This document shows, piece by piece, positions 20,605-29,932 of a DNA stretch of 64,000 nucleotides. This DNA is from Xaviernesmea rhizosphaerae (GTDB lineage Bacteria; Pseudomonadota; Alphaproteobacteria; Rhizobiales; Rhizobiaceae): the NCBI RefSeq assembly GCF_001938945.1, contig NZ_MKIO01000019.1, positions 1-64,000 of the forward strand, in the 5' to 3' direction. The notes below the pieces were generated by a model that did no database searches, was not told the origin of the DNA, and saw only the letters and a list, made by a program, of their open reading frames with translations. Made by a program: the position numbers and the translations under genes. Positions within the stretch are counted from its first letter, which is position 1, and every line of letters starts with the position of its first letter.

Positions 20605-21711
20605 TCAGCGCCGCAAATCCGCCCCACCATGCATCTGCGGCAAGGCAGAGATCGCAGCGACGAAATCGCCTTGGCGGCTCATGCCCGATTTGGCGAGGAT
20701 GGATTTGACATGGCTGCGGGCGGTCTCCACCGCAATGCCGAAGCTGTCGGCCGTTTCCTTGATCGTCGCGCCCTCCACCAGGCTCTGCCCGATGCGCGCC
20801 TCCGCCGGCGTCAGATCGAACAGGCCGCGCAGAATGTCGGTGGAGACAGCCGCCTGACGCTTGAGCGGGGTGATCACGACGAAAAAGGCGGCACTAACGA
20901 AGATATCGCGCACCGCCCCCGTCACCGGCAGGAGATGCAACACGGCCGGCAGGCTGCCCGGCCGGGACGGAATAGGAAAGGAGCGGCTCGGCGGCGCGCC
21001 TTCGGCCGACCTCTGGCGTGCCTGCGCCAGAAGGGCATAGAGCGCCTGGTTGACCTCGCGGTGCCGCACCAGAAGACGGTCCTGGCTTTCGATCGTCGCC
21101 TGATCGACAATGCCGGAAAACGGAGCGTTGGCGGCAATCACCCGGCCATCGGCCCGGATCGACGCCGCCGGCAGACCGGCAAGGGCGAGCGCCTCCAGCG
21201 ATGCCTCGATGCGGGCAAGGGCGAAGCGGCAGGCCAGCAGCGCGGCCCGCGCCAGATGCGGCCTGAGATCGTTGAGCAAGTCCAGCTCGCCGCGATCGAG
21301 CCCGCGCTCGCCGCGCTTCTTTTCGATGGAGATCGTCACGCGATCGCCGTTCGGCGATTCGATCACCGTTCCCGCCGCATAGCCGAAGCCACGCGGCCAG
21401 TAGAAATCACGATAGACCGGCTGCTCCGCCATCCAGGCATCGCTGAGATGGTCGGCATCGCAGAAAAAGCCGCCGGCGGGCTGCGACAGGAGCGCCTTGG
21501 TCTTGGCGTTGTTCTGCAGCCAGCCTCCCCGGAGAAATTCGTCATAGAGCGCCGCCACGCCGGGGCTGGCGATATAGGGAATGGCGGGATCGCTGATATT
21601 GGCGATCACGGCACCTTCCGCCGCCACCGCCCCCGCCAGATCATGGAGCACGGGCTGCCAGAGATCGGACAGGAAGGCGGCTTCGTAGATTCTGCTCGTG
21701 AGATCAAGCAT
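20605..21711 (-). CDS. LuxR-type HTH transcriptional regulator
   Basis: The 368-residue protein ends with a LuxR/FixJ helix-turn-helix domain (FDLTPAEARIGQSLVEGATI, then ETARSHVKSILAKSGMSRQG). The N-terminal 300 residues are not a receiver or an acyl-homoserine-lactone domain; they look like a PAS/GAF-like sensor region and resemble a family of long rhizobial LuxR proteins. The signal is unknown. The ATG at 21711 (MLDLTSRIYEAAF) is preferred; 21771 is the alternative. No clear ribosome-binding site is visible for either. It is flanked by a DUF2306 gene on the same strand. Confidence 0.85.
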   Translation of the reverse strand: MLDLTSRIYEAAFLSDLWQPVLHDLAGAVAAEGAVIANISDPAIPYIASPGVAALYDEFLRGGWLQNNAKTKALLSQPAGGFFCDADHLSDAWMAEQPVYRDFYWPRGFGYAAGTVIESPNGDRVTISIEKKRGERGLDRGELDLLNDLRPHLARAALLACRFALARIEASLEALALAGLPAASIRADGRVIAANAPFSGIVDQATIESQDRLLVRHREVNQALYALLAQARQRSAEGAPPSRSFPIPSRPGSLPAVLHLLPVTGAVRDIFVSAAFFVVITPLKRQAAVSTDILRGLFDLTPAEARIGQSLVEGATIKETADSFGIAVETARSHVKSILAKSGMSRQGDFVAAISALPQMHGGADLRR

Positions 21712-21786
21712 GGGCGTGGTTCCGGCGGCACGCCTGCCAACACACAACAGATCGTGAAGCCTGGCAAGCATCGATTGCCGGCCCCG

Positions 21787-22287
21787 TTAACGCCCCCGCA
21801 CGCGCATGGCCTGAGACCGCAGGAACACGCCCGCCGCCAGGGCCGGCAGGAGGCCGAGCCCGGCAAAGAGGCCGAGCTCCGGCCAGGACGGATCGCCGAA
21901 AAGCACGGCGCCCATGCGCCGGCCGGGCAGAAGCGTGAACAGGCCGGCAAGGCCGATGGCGCCGAGGTTCAGCTGCCGCATGCGCCGGCGATGCCCGGCA
22001 AGATCGCCGGCCCGCGCGCGGGCGACGGCATCCCACAGGCCGAACAGCGTAAGCACAGAGAGAAGATGGATCGGGCTGAAGCCGAAGACGCCGCCGATCT
22101 CGTGAATGAAGAAGCTCGCCAGGGCGGTCGCCGCCATCAGCCCGACCCAGATCCGCCCGAAAAGCCGGTGCAGCCGCGTTCCCTTGCGGCCGAGCAGAAG
22201 CACGATGCCGAGCACGGCAGCCGGCAGCACGGTAGCGACGTGGATCTGCACGGCAAGCGGCGCATCCAAAAGCGGCTGAAGCGTCAT
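21787..22287 (-). CDS. DUF2306-like four-helix membrane protein
   Basis: The 166-residue product has four predicted helices, including IHVATVLPAAVLGIVLLL and LHRLFGRIWVGLMAATALAS. The conserved histidines in KGTRLHRLFGRIWV and FIHEIGGVFGFSPIHLLSVL are typical of DUF2306, a family related to cytochrome b561-type folds. A haem- or redox-linked role is possible but not shown. The ATG at 22287 is supported by a strong AAGGAGG site, so the long open frame upstream is not part of the gene. It lies divergent from the LytTR-regulator gene. Confidence 0.8.
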   Translation of the reverse strand: MTLQPLLDAPLAVQIHVATVLPAAVLGIVLLLGRKGTRLHRLFGRIWVGLMAATALASFFIHEIGGVFGFSPIHLLSVLTLFGLWDAVARARAGDLAGHRRRMRQLNLGAIGLAGLFTLLPGRRMGAVLFGDPSWPELGLFAGLGLLPALAAGVFLRSQAMRVRGR

Positions 22288-22473
22288 GAAACCTCCTTGA
22301 TGATGCAGAACAAGCCTATCGGCCGGCGCGGCCCCGCTCTCTTCCCGGAGAGACCAAGGCATTGCGAGGGGGGCATTGCGGGGGCATTGCCGGCCGGCGA
22401 TTGAACTTGGATGCGCTTTCGGCCAAGAAGGATGCGCGCTCAACCGAATTGGCGCGATTGACGGAAGGACTTC

Positions 22474-23364
22474 GTGAAGCAACCGCTCTTGCCATCCGCG
22501 CTTCGTGAAATGCAGGCCGTTCTGCGCGCGCCGCGCTTCTGGGGCACCTTTCTCACGATCGTCGCGCTCTTCGCCGTGACGGGCCCCTATGGCACGCGCG
22601 AGATGATGCAGCCGGCCGAGCGGCTGGGCTATTGGCTGGCTGTCCATGCCGTGACCTGGACGATCGCGATCGGCGCCAGCATCCTTGCCGATCTTGCCTT
22701 GAAGCCGCATCTGGAGGGGCCCGTGCTGCGGATGATGCTCGGCTCGCTCCTTGCCGCCCTGCCGATCGGCCTGGCGCTGGTGGGGCTGGATGCGCTGATG
22801 CGCGGGGTGCCGCCGATGCTGGACAACGTGCTCTGGCGCGCGGTCCAGGCGCTTCCGCTCTGCGCGCTCTTCTGCATCCTGACGATTCTCACCCTGCGGC
22901 CGGAGCCGGAGCGTCGCTCCAGCGGCTCGCTGCTCGACTGGCCGATGGCGGAGCAGGAAACGGCCGGGAAGCGGCCCGAGCAGGCGGCCGCAGCGTCATC
23001 CCCGGTTTCGCCCTCCACGGCCCTTCCGCCGGCCGCCGCCGCGTCGCCCGCCGTTCCCCTTCTCGACCGGCTGAAGCCGGAGCATCGCGCGGCCCTGCTG
23101 CGGCTTTCGGTCCAGGATCATTATACCGAGATCGTCACCGCGCGCGGGCGCGAACTCGTGCTCCTGCGCTTTTCCGATGCGCTGCGCGAAGTGGGCGGCA
23201 CGCCGGGGCTGCAGGTCCATCGCTCCCACTGGGTGGCGGATGCCTTCGTCGCCGATCTCAAGCGCGAGGACGGGCGGCTGTTCGTCGTCACGCGCGATGG
23301 CGGCAGCCTGCCCGTCAGCCGCAGCTTTCAGGAGAGCGTGCGCCAGCGCTTCGCCCGCGCCTGA
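22474..23364 (+). CDS. LytTR-domain transcriptional regulator with membrane segments
   Basis: The 296-residue protein combines about four N-terminal membrane helices (FLTIVALFAVTGPYG, IAIGASILADLAL, LLAALPIGLALVGL, ALPLCALFCILTIL), a Pro/Ala-rich linker and a C-terminal LytTR DNA-binding domain (LRLSVQDHYTEIVTARGREL, LQVHRSHWVA). Membrane-tethered LytTR proteins without a receiver domain are common in alphaproteobacteria. The start is a GTG at 22474 with GGAAGGA upstream. The target genes are unknown; the divergent DUF2306 gene is a candidate. Confidence 0.88.
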   Translation: MKQPLLPSALREMQAVLRAPRFWGTFLTIVALFAVTGPYGTREMMQPAERLGYWLAVHAVTWTIAIGASILADLALKPHLEGPVLRMMLGSLLAALPIGLALVGLDALMRGVPPMLDNVLWRAVQALPLCALFCILTILTLRPEPERRSSGSLLDWPMAEQETAGKRPEQAAAASSPVSPSTALPPAAAASPAVPLLDRLKPEHRAALLRLSVQDHYTEIVTARGRELVLLRFSDALREVGGTPGLQVHRSHWVADAFVADLKREDGRLFVVTRDGGSLPVSRSFQESVRQRFARA

Positions 23365-23547
23365 GCGGGGAGACTGAACGGGATGGGCCCCTTTTGCTGT
23401 CGATCGCGCGATTTATGGGGTTCCGTTTCCGCCGCCCTTTCCCTATAAGCCGCTTCTAGCCTGAATTTGATAAAAAGCTTGCGCACCCGGCCGGTGGACA
23501 TCCGCCTTGCCGGCTTTTCGCGCGAGCCCGCTGGATGGAAAAAGCCG

Positions 23548-26500
23548 ATGCCGAAGCGCCAAGACCTCAAATCCGTTCTCATCATCGGGGCTGGCCCGAT
23601 CGTCATCGGTCAGGCGTGCGAATTCGACTATTCCGGCACCCAGGCCTGCAAGGCGCTGAAGGAAGAAGGCTACCGGGTCATTCTGGTGAACTCCAACCCG
23701 GCGACGATCATGACGGATCCGAACCTGGCCGATGCGACCTATGTCGAGCCGATCACGCCCGAGGTGGTGGCCAAGATCATCGCCAAGGAGCGCCCGGATG
23801 CGCTCCTGCCGACCATGGGCGGCCAGACCGCGCTCAACACCGCGCTCTCCCTCAAGCGCATGGGCGTGCTCGACCGCTACAATGTCGAGATGATCGGCGC
23901 CAAGCCCGAGGCCATCGACAAGGCCGAGGACCGCGCACTGTTCCGCGAGGCCATGGCCAAGATCGGCCTGGAAACCCCGCGCTCGATGCTGGCCAATGCC
24001 ACCGACATCAAGGACCATGACCGCAAGGGCCACGAGGCCGCCCGCGCCAAGCTGCGCGAGACGCTTTCGGGCGACGAACTCGACAAGGCGCTCGACGCGC
24101 TCGAAAACCAGTGGAACCTCGGCGAGACCGACCGCAAGCAGCGCTATATGAGCCATGCTATGGCAGTTGCCGCCCAGGCGCTCGACCATGTCGGCCTGCC
24201 GGCGATCATCCGCCCTTCCTTCACGCTTGGCGGCACCGGCGGCGGCATTGCCTATAACCGCTCGGAATTCTTCGAGATCGTCTCCGGCGGCCTTGATGCT
24301 TCGCCGACCACCGAGGTGCTGATCGAGGAATCGGTGCTCGGCTGGAAGGAGTATGAGATGGAGGTCGTCCGCGACAAGGCGGACAATTGCATCATCATCT
24401 GCTCGATCGAGAACATCGATCCGATGGGCGTGCACACCGGCGATTCGATCACGGTCGCCCCGGCGCTGACGCTCACGGACAAGGAATACCAGATCATGCG
24501 CAACGCCTCGATCGCGGTGCTGCGCGAGATCGGGGTGGAGACCGGCGGCTCGAACGTTCAGTTCGCCGTCAACCCCAAGGACGGCCGCCTGGTCGTCATC
24601 GAAATGAACCCGCGCGTCTCGCGCTCCTCCGCGCTCGCCTCCAAGGCCACCGGCTTTCCCATCGCCAAGATCGCCGCCAAGCTCGCCATCGGCTATACGC
24701 TGGACGAGCTGGACAACGACATCACCGGCGGCGCGACGCCGGCCTCCTTCGAGCCGTCGATCGACTATGTCGTCACCAAGATCCCGCGCTTCGCCTTCGA
24801 GAAGTTCCCCGGCGCCTCGCCGGTGCTGACCACGGCGATGAAGTCGGTTGGCGAGGTTATGGCCATCGGCCGCACCTTCGCCGAATCGCTGCAGAAGGCG
24901 CTGCGCGGCATGGAAACCGGGCTGACCGGCCTCGACGAAATCGAGATCCCCGGCATCGACGACGGCGAGGGCTCGAAGGCTGCGATCCGCGCCGCCATCG
25001 GCAGGCCGACGCCGGACCGGCTGCGCATGGTCGCCCAGGCGCTGCGCTTCGGCTTCTCCGAGGCAGAGGTGCATGAAAGCTGCAAGATCGACCCCTGGTT
25101 CATCGCCCAGCTGAAGGCCATCATCGACATGGAAGCGCGCGTGCGCGAGCACGGCCTGCCCGGCGACGCGGAAAACCTGCGGCGTCTGAAGGCCATGGGC
25201 TTCTCCGACGCCCGCCTCGCCACGCTTTCCGGCAAGCGGCCCAAGGAAGTGGCCGAGCTGCGCAACGGGCTCAACGTGCGCCCGGTCTACAAGCGCATCG
25301 ACACCTGTGCGGCCGAATTCGCCTCGCCGACCGCCTATATGTATTCCACCTATGAGACGCCCTTCGTCGGCCAGGCCCGCTCGGAAGCCGGCATCTCCGA
25401 CCGAAAGAAGGTGGTGATTCTCGGCGGCGGTCCGAACCGCATCGGCCAGGGCATCGAATTCGACTATTGCTGCTGCCACGCCGCCTTCGCGCTGAAGGAT
25501 GCGGGCTTCGAGGCGATCATGGTCAACTGCAACCCCGAGACCGTCTCGACCGACTACGACACCTCAGACCGGCTCTATTTCGAGCCGCTGACGGCCGAGG
25601 ACGTGATCGAGATCCTCAAAGCCGAGCAGGAAAAGGGCGAGCTGGTCGGCGTCATCGTCCAGTTCGGCGGCCAGACCCCGCTGAAGCTTGCCGAAGCGCT
25701 GGAAAAGAACGGCATTCCGATTCTCGGCACCGCGCCCGACGCCATCGACCTTGCCGAAGACCGCGACCGTTTCCAGAAGCTTCTGATGAAGCTCGACCTG
25801 AACCAGCCGAACAACGGCATCGCCTATTCGGTGGAGCAGGCGCGCCTCGTCGCCTCCGAGATCGGCTTCCCGCTGGTCGTGCGCCCCTCCTATGTGCTCG
25901 GCGGCCGCGCCATGCAGATCCTCCATTCGGAAGGCCAGCTGCAGGGCTACCTGCTCGACACGGTGCCGGAACTGGTGCCCGAGGACATCAAGCAGCGCTA
26001 TCCCAACGACAAGACCGGCCAGATCAACACGCTGCTCGGCAAGAACCCGCTGCTGTTCGACAGCTATCTGAGCCAGGCGATCGAAGTCGATGTCGACTGC
26101 CTGTGCGATGGCAAGCAGGTCTATGTCGCCGGCATCATGGAGCATATCGAGGAAGCCGGCATCCATTCGGGCGACAGCGCCTGCTCGCTGCCGCCGCGCA
26201 CGCTCTCGCCGGAAATGCTGGACGAGCTGGAGCGCCAGGCCGAAGCCATGGCCAAGGCACTGAAGGTCGGCGGCCTGATGAACGTGCAGTTCGCCATCAA
26301 GGACGGCACGGTCTATGTGCTCGAGGTCAATCCCCGCGCCTCGCGCACCGTGCCCTTCGTCGCCAAGACCATCGGCGCGCCGATCGCCAAGATCGCCGCG
26401 CGCGTCATGGCCGGCGAGAGCCTGGACCAGGCTTTTGCCGCCTATGGCGAAAAGCCCGATCCGCGCAAGCTCAAGCACATCGCCGTCAAGGAAGCCGTCT

Positions 26501-27033
26501 TCCCCTTCGCCCGCTTCCCCGGCGTCGACATCCTGCTCGGGCCGGAAATGCGCTCGACCGGCGAGGTGATCGGCCTCGACACCGATTTCGCCGTTGCCTT
26601 CGCCAAGGCCCAGCTCGGCGCCGGCGTGGACCTGCCGCGCGAAGGCACGGTGTTCGTCTCGGTGCGCGACGATGACAAGGTCGGTGTGCTGCGCGCCATC
26701 CGGCTCCTGACCGAGATCGGCTTCAAGGTTCTGGCAACCGGCGGCACGGCCCGCTACCTCGAAGAGCAGGGCATTGCCGCCACCAAGGTCAACAAGGTGC
26801 AGGAAGGCCGTCCGCACATCGAGGACGCCATCCGCAACCGCCAGGTCCAGCTCGTCATCAACACGACGGATAGCAACAAGGCGATCTCGGACAGCAAGTC
26901 TCTGCGTCGGGCGACGCTGATGCAGAAGGTGCCCTATTTCACCACCATGGCCGGCGCCGAAGCCGCCGCGGCGGCGATCAAGGCGCTGAAGGCGGGCAAT
27001 CTGGAAGTGCGGCCGCTGCAGAGCTATTTCTGA
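23548..27033 (+). CDS. carB: carbamoyl-phosphate synthase large subunit CarB
   Basis: CarB makes carbamoyl phosphate from bicarbonate, ammonia and two ATP, with CarA as partner. The 1161-residue protein has the two homologous ATP-grasp synthase halves. The first starts at [20 protein letters not shown], the second at [20 protein letters not shown]. An oligomerisation region lies between them, and a C-terminal methylglyoxal-synthase-like allosteric domain follows ([20 protein letters not shown]). The extra length over E. coli CarB is usual in alphaproteobacteria. The ATG at 23548 is chosen by homology. The last 28 coding bases are repeated 1158 bp downstream, which suggests that an element inserted at the 3' end. 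Confidence 0.97.
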   Translation: MPKRQDLKSVLIIGAGPIVIGQACEFDYSGTQACKALKEEGYRVILVNSNPATIMTDPNLADATYVEPITPEVVAKIIAKERPDALLPTMGGQTALNTALSLKRMGVLDRYNVEMIGAKPEAIDKAEDRALFREAMAKIGLETPRSMLANATDIKDHDRKGHEAARAKLRETLSGDELDKALDALENQWNLGETDRKQRYMSHAMAVAAQALDHVGLPAIIRPSFTLGGTGGGIAYNRSEFFEIVSGGLDASPTTEVLIEESVLGWKEYEMEVVRDKADNCIIICSIENIDPMGVHTGDSITVAPALTLTDKEYQIMRNASIAVLREIGVETGGSNVQFAVNPKDGRLVVIEMNPRVSRSSALASKATGFPIAKIAAKLAIGYTLDELDNDITGGATPASFEPSIDYVVTKIPRFAFEKFPGASPVLTTAMKSVGEVMAIGRTFAESLQKALRGMETGLTGLDEIEIPGIDDGEGSKAAIRAAIGRPTPDRLRMVAQALRFGFSEAEVHESCKIDPWFIAQLKAIIDMEARVREHGLPGDAENLRRLKAMGFSDARLATLSGKRPKEVAELRNGLNVRPVYKRIDTCAAEFASPTAYMYSTYETPFVGQARSEAGISDRKKVVILGGGPNRIGQGIEFDYCCCHAAFALKDAGFEAIMVNCNPETVSTDYDTSDRLYFEPLTAEDVIEILKAEQEKGELVGVIVQFGGQTPLKLAEALEKNGIPILGTAPDAIDLAEDRDRFQKLLMKLDLNQPNNGIAYSVEQARLVASEIGFPLVVRPSYVLGGRAMQILHSEGQLQGYLLDTVPELVPEDIKQRYPNDKTGQINTLLGKNPLLFDSYLSQAIEVDVDCLCDGKQVYVAGIMEHIEEAGIHSGDSACSLPPRTLSPEMLDELERQAEAMAKALKVGGLMNVQFAIKDGTVYVLEVNPRASRTVPFVAKTIGAPIAKIAARVMAGESLDQAFAAYGEKPDPRKLKHIAVKEAVFPFARFPGVDILLGPEMRSTGEVIGLDTDFAVAFAKAQLGAGVDLPREGTVFVSVRDDDKVGVLRAIRLLTEIGFKVLATGGTARYLEEQGIAATKVNKVQEGRPHIEDAIRNRQVQLVINTTDSNKAISDSKSLRRATLMQKVPYFTTMAGAEAAAAAIKALKAGNLEVRPLQSYF
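27004..27031 (+). repeat. carB 3'-end direct repeat, copy 1 (possible att site)
   Basis: The last 28 bases before the stop region of carB, starting GAAGTGCGGCCGCTGCAGAG, occur again without mismatch at 28162-28189. With one mismatch and the CAATCT just upstream the match extends to 35 bases. It is the left end of the 27.0-28.2 kb insert. Confidence 0.85.
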
Positions 27034-27183
27034 GACAGGAGATCCGGAACGTCTGGATGTCCAGCCATGCTCGCGCATCACAATCAGGGTGGGCGCGGGT
27101 ATCGCCTGATGTTACCTGCTTCCTCGAAAACAATCGCCCTGCAACGATACCGTTTCAAAAATGACACGGCATCCAACCTGGGA

Positions 27184-27213
27184 TTGACTCTCAATTGCCT
27201 TGTATTCGATACT
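27184..27213 (+). promoter_or_regulatory. promoter of the small secreted protein gene
   Basis: TTGACT (27184-27189) and GATACT (27208-27213) are separated by 18 bases. They form a good sigma-70 promoter that would start transcription at about 27220. Confidence 0.55.
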
Positions 27214-27219
27214 GTGCAT

Positions 27220-27243
27220 GCAACACGCTTGACGGCGTGTTGC
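27220..27243 (+). promoter_or_regulatory. hairpin at the predicted 5' end of the transcript
   Basis: GCAACACGC (27220-27228) pairs perfectly with GCGTGTTGC (27235-27243). It sits where the promoter just upstream would begin the mRNA, 36 bases before the start codon at 27280. It may be an mRNA-stabilising 5' hairpin or, as DNA, an operator. Confidence 0.5.
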
Positions 27244-27279
27244 GAACCAGCTGGGCAATTGATTTTCGTGGGGCCTGAA

Positions 27280-27666
27280 ATGAAAAAAATTTACAGAAAT
27301 TTGGCTATTTTAAGCACGCTTGTCTCTGTCATGCTGCCGCTTGAGGCCAACGCCGAGTCATTTTCTCAGCTGACCGCAAACGGCGCAACGGTCAGCAAGA
27401 TGACCGAAAATCAGGCGGGACTTGCGGGCTGGTTCGTGACCAGCAATGGCAGGAAATACTTCTGCAAGTTGAATGTTGGCCTTGCCATTGCCGACGCAAA
27501 AACTCTGGTCTCCTTCACCTCCTCGGGGCGCATGGTCAAAGTCGACAGGGTGACCTACGAAAACCACGTTGGCGGACCGGACAAGTCGATGCCGACGCTG
27601 TCGGATTTGAAGAACGGGCGCTTGCGGCCGTCGGATGTCGGCCAGTGCACTTCGACGGGCAAATGA
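27280..27666 (+). CDS. small secreted protein of unknown function
   Basis: The 128-residue product has a signal peptide (KKIYRNLAILSTLVSVMLPL, cleavage likely after NAES or EANA). The mature domain is about 100 residues with two cysteines (YFCKLN and VGQCTS) and a beta-rich look (GLAIADAKTLVSFTSSGRMV). I do not recognise the family. The ATG at 27280 is chosen because the signal peptide starts here; the open frame upstream lacks such features. It is lower in GC than the backbone and lies inside the segment bounded by the duplicated carB end, so it may be cargo of a former mobile element. Confidence 0.7.
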   Translation: MKKIYRNLAILSTLVSVMLPLEANAESFSQLTANGATVSKMTENQAGLAGWFVTSNGRKYFCKLNVGLAIADAKTLVSFTSSGRMVKVDRVTYENHVGGPDKSMPTLSDLKNGRLRPSDVGQCTSTGK

Positions 27667-27757
27667 ACTCTTTCGGCTGAAAGCTTATGGCTATCTCTGA
27701 ACGCCAACAGCTGGTGAAGAGAGCAGGATTTTCAAACCTTCGGCTTCACCAGAACGT

Positions 27758-27877
27758 TCTTCAAGGTTGGCGCTCAAGCTTTCGTCAGGCATCGCAGCAA
27801 CGGTTGACGAGGTCATCCTCCGATTTGAAGACGCGATTGGAGAGCGAGTTTTCGCGCATGAAGCGCCAGTGGTCTGA
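27758..27877 (-). pseudogene. remnant of IS630-family transposase C-terminus
   Basis: The minus-strand frame reads SDHWRFMRENSLSNRVFKSE then DDLVNRCCDA-stop-RKLERQP-stop-R. It matches the C-terminal end typical of IS630 transposases (IWQFMRDNWLSNRVF, then HCCDAW..L..QPW). Both expected tryptophans are TGA stops here, as would follow from TGG to TGA changes. The N-terminal catalytic part is absent. It is a dead fragment that shows past insertion activity in this segment. Confidence 0.6.
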
Positions 27878-28013
27878 CCGAAACGGATGGTCCCCTCCGT
27901 TTCGACAAGCCAGCCCACAAAGGATTGATCTGGTGGGGCGATTTGTCCTGACAGGTAGGTATGGATCTGTCAGGATCGCACCACTGCAGATCAGACTAAA
28001 AATCACTACTTAC

Positions 28014-28036
28014 TTTTGGGTCCGATGCTCCAGCGG
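28014..28036 (-). repeat. AGCATCGG-family repeat, copy 3 (partial)
   Basis: Read on the minus strand the sequence is CTGGAGCATCGGACCCAAAA, which matches the start of the copy after carA with one base changed. Confidence 0.5.
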
Positions 28037-28161
28037 CACCGCCATTGGGAAAAGCTTCGTCCAATGGACGATGACTGTCATTGCGTAGATTGACTGTTCC
28101 GATCTTTCAAGAACGTGGTCGTCCCCGGCGGTGATCACGGCACGGAAGGCGTGCCAATCTC

Positions 28162-28189
28162 GAAGTGCGGCCGCTGCAGAGCTATTTCT
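28162..28189 (+). repeat. carB 3'-end direct repeat, copy 2 (possible att site)
   Basis: An exact copy of carB bases 27004-27031, preceded by CAATCT as in carB. In the carB reading frame it encodes EVRPLQSYF and then a TAA stop, where carB itself has TGA. It may be the original 3' end of carB, displaced when an element carrying its own copy integrated. Confidence 0.85.
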
Positions 28190-28285
28190 AAGCGCTCCGC
28201 CCTTCATCGGATATTCTGCATAAAAATAGAAGTTGAAATTTCCTTAACTTCTGCCACCCTCTGATTATCTTCAGGGGGTGGCGCA

Positions 28286-29509
28286 ATGGCGAAGAACATT
28301 GTCATTCTGTTCGATGGGACCTCGAACGAAATCTCCGCGGACAGAACGAATGTTCTTCGCCTGTTCGGCATTCTGGAGCGGAACGACAGGCAGCTCGTCT
28401 ATTATGATCCCGGCGTTGGCACCTTCGGGGCCGATAATGCCTGGTCGAAGAGGACGCGACAAGCTGCAGAAATCTGGGGTTTGGCCACCGGCTGGGGGCT
28501 CGACGAGAATGTCAAGGAAGCCTACCGGATGCTGGTCGATGTGTACGATCCGGGCCAGCCGGACGAAGCAGGCCATCATCCCGATCCGGACCGGATCTTC
28601 CTCTTCGGCTTCAGCCGCGGCGCCTATACCGCACGTGTGCTGGCAGGCTTCATCAACGCCTTCGGCTTGACCAAGAAGATCCATCTGAACCTGCTCGACT
28701 ACGCCTATCGCGCCTACAAAAGCATTCCTGTGGAAGAGCAGGAAAGCGACGACATCTCGGCGGAAGGCCCTGCCCCCTCTGCTTTCCGCACCATGCGCCT
28801 TTACGAGCGGACTTTGCGCAACATCCGCCCGCCGATCAAGCTGCTCGGCCTGTTCGATACGGTCGCCTCGGTGATCGAGATGGGGAAGTGGCTGCCGCAA
28901 ACCCGATCCCATCCTTTCACGCATCACAATCCGAGCGTGGAGGTTGTGCGCCACGCGGTAGCCATCGATGAACGCCGCACCATGTTTCAGCCCGAGCTAT
29001 GGCGCGCCGGTCAGGACTATTATGGCGGACCCTTCACGCCGAAGCTTGGGGAAACAAAACCTCAGAATTTCAAGGAAGTCTGGTTCGCCGGCGTCCATGG
29101 CGATATCGGCGGCGGCTATCCCGAAAGCGAAAGCGCGGCGATCAAGATTCCACTGCAATGGATGATCGAGGAAACGCGCGGCCTGGGCCTCGAATTCAAT
29201 ACGGGCACCATTGCCACGCTGATTCTCGGAGAAGGCGAAGATGGCAAGGGATACGAGCGGCCCTGTGCGCTGGCACGGCTGCATAACTCCATGAATGTCG
29301 GCTGGAAGCTCCTGGAATTCGTTCCCCGCAAGGTCCCTATGTCATCCTGGCGCAATGAGGCGCTGAAGAAGAGCAGCTACTACATTCCTCTGGAGGACCG
29401 GCGCTACATCGCGCCTAATGCCTTCATTCATAGGTCGGTGGAGCGGCGCATCAAGGACACGCATTACGCGCCTCCCAATCTTCCAAAGCAGCCGAATTTT
29501 GTCGATTGA
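28286..29509 (+). CDS. DUF2235 alpha/beta-hydrolase protein
   Basis: The 407-residue protein belongs to the DUF2235 family, whose members include Tle1-type phospholipase effectors of type VI secretion systems and many stand-alone proteins. It starts with NIVILFDGTSNEISADRTNV, typical of the family. The nucleophile elbow GFSRGAYTARVLAG has the G-x-S-x-G serine, and the segment VWFAGVHGDIGGGYPES carries the conserved aspartate and histidine region. No signal peptide is present and no type VI genes are nearby, so an effector role is not supported here. The ATG at 28286 follows AGGGGGTGG. It lies directly after the carB-duplication segment. Confidence 0.88.
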   Translation: MAKNIVILFDGTSNEISADRTNVLRLFGILERNDRQLVYYDPGVGTFGADNAWSKRTRQAAEIWGLATGWGLDENVKEAYRMLVDVYDPGQPDEAGHHPDPDRIFLFGFSRGAYTARVLAGFINAFGLTKKIHLNLLDYAYRAYKSIPVEEQESDDISAEGPAPSAFRTMRLYERTLRNIRPPIKLLGLFDTVASVIEMGKWLPQTRSHPFTHHNPSVEVVRHAVAIDERRTMFQPELWRAGQDYYGGPFTPKLGETKPQNFKEVWFAGVHGDIGGGYPESESAAIKIPLQWMIEETRGLGLEFNTGTIATLILGEGEDGKGYERPCALARLHNSMNVGWKLLEFVPRKVPMSSWRNEALKKSSYYIPLEDRRYIAPNAFIHRSVERRIKDTHYAPPNLPKQPNFVD

Positions 29510-29542
29510 GCGCTCTGCTCCGCGACCCGACACGGCCGCTGG

Positions 29543-29932
29543 TCACACCTGCGTCGGCTTGATCGTATCGACCCGCACCAGCCCCTGAACCACCCCGCGC
29601 GCGCCGGCGGCGGCAAAGCCGCACTCCTCGCCGGCTTCGATCACCGTGTAGAGCTTCTCGTCGCGAAAGGCGCTGGCCATGCGGGTATCGGTGCCCTCCG
29701 CCGGCTTGGCGTCGATTTCAGTAAAGTCAAGTTCAGCTTCGGCGGCAGTGATGCGGGCATCGGCCGGCGAATGCGCACGCACCAAGACCTCGCCGTGACT
29801 GGGGGCATTGTCCCAGCGGGGATAGTCCGGCGCGGCGGTCGGCACGAGACGGTAGAGATATAGCGGGCGGTCGGGTCCTTCAGACATCGCAGGGAACGGA
29901 TCAGTCAGGTGGTCGCTGTTGGGGCTGCTCAT
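29543..29932 (-). CDS. conserved hypothetical protein
   Basis: The 129-residue protein has no signal peptide or membrane segment. It starts with a short polar stretch and then LYLYRLVPTAAPDYPRWDNA, and has an acidic middle (AEAELDFTEIDAKPAEGTDT). It ends with VVQGLVRVDTIKPTQV. I do not recognise the family. Its start overlaps the stop of the upstream gene by four bases (ATGA), so the two are translationally coupled. Confidence 0.65.
   Translation of the reverse strand: MSSPNSDHLTDPFPAMSEGPDRPLYLYRLVPTAAPDYPRWDNAPSHGEVLVRAHSPADARITAAEAELDFTEIDAKPAEGTDTRMASAFRDEKLYTVIEAGEECGFAAAGARGVVQGLVRVDTIKPTQV

Larger units (their letters stand above)
27667..28285. other. decayed region after the secreted protein gene
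   Basis: No intact gene is seen. The stretch holds the end of an IS630-type transposase with stop codons (minus strand, 27758-27877), a copy of the AGCATCGG repeat read on the minus strand near 28014-28036, and the second copy of the carB 3' end (28162-28189). The open frames here change frame across the stretch and look like debris. Confidence 0.6.

Noticed and set aside
20629..22404. 591-codon frame opposite the LuxR and DUF2306 genes
   Set aside because: The minus-strand genes have clear domains; the plus frame is His/Arg/Gln-rich and has no motif.
23443..25479. 678-codon open frame antisense to carB
   Set aside because: A long frame opposite a strongly coding high-GC gene with His/Gly/Arg-rich composition typical of a shadow frame; no recognisable domain.
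27687..28088. 133-codon plus-strand frame in the carB-downstream segment
   Set aside because: The minus strand of the same stretch shows transposase remnants, so this frame is their antisense plus debris.
28286..29509. type VI secretion phospholipase effector
   Set aside because: The DUF2235 fold is shared with such effectors, but no secretion genes, VgrG, adaptor or immunity gene is next to it.
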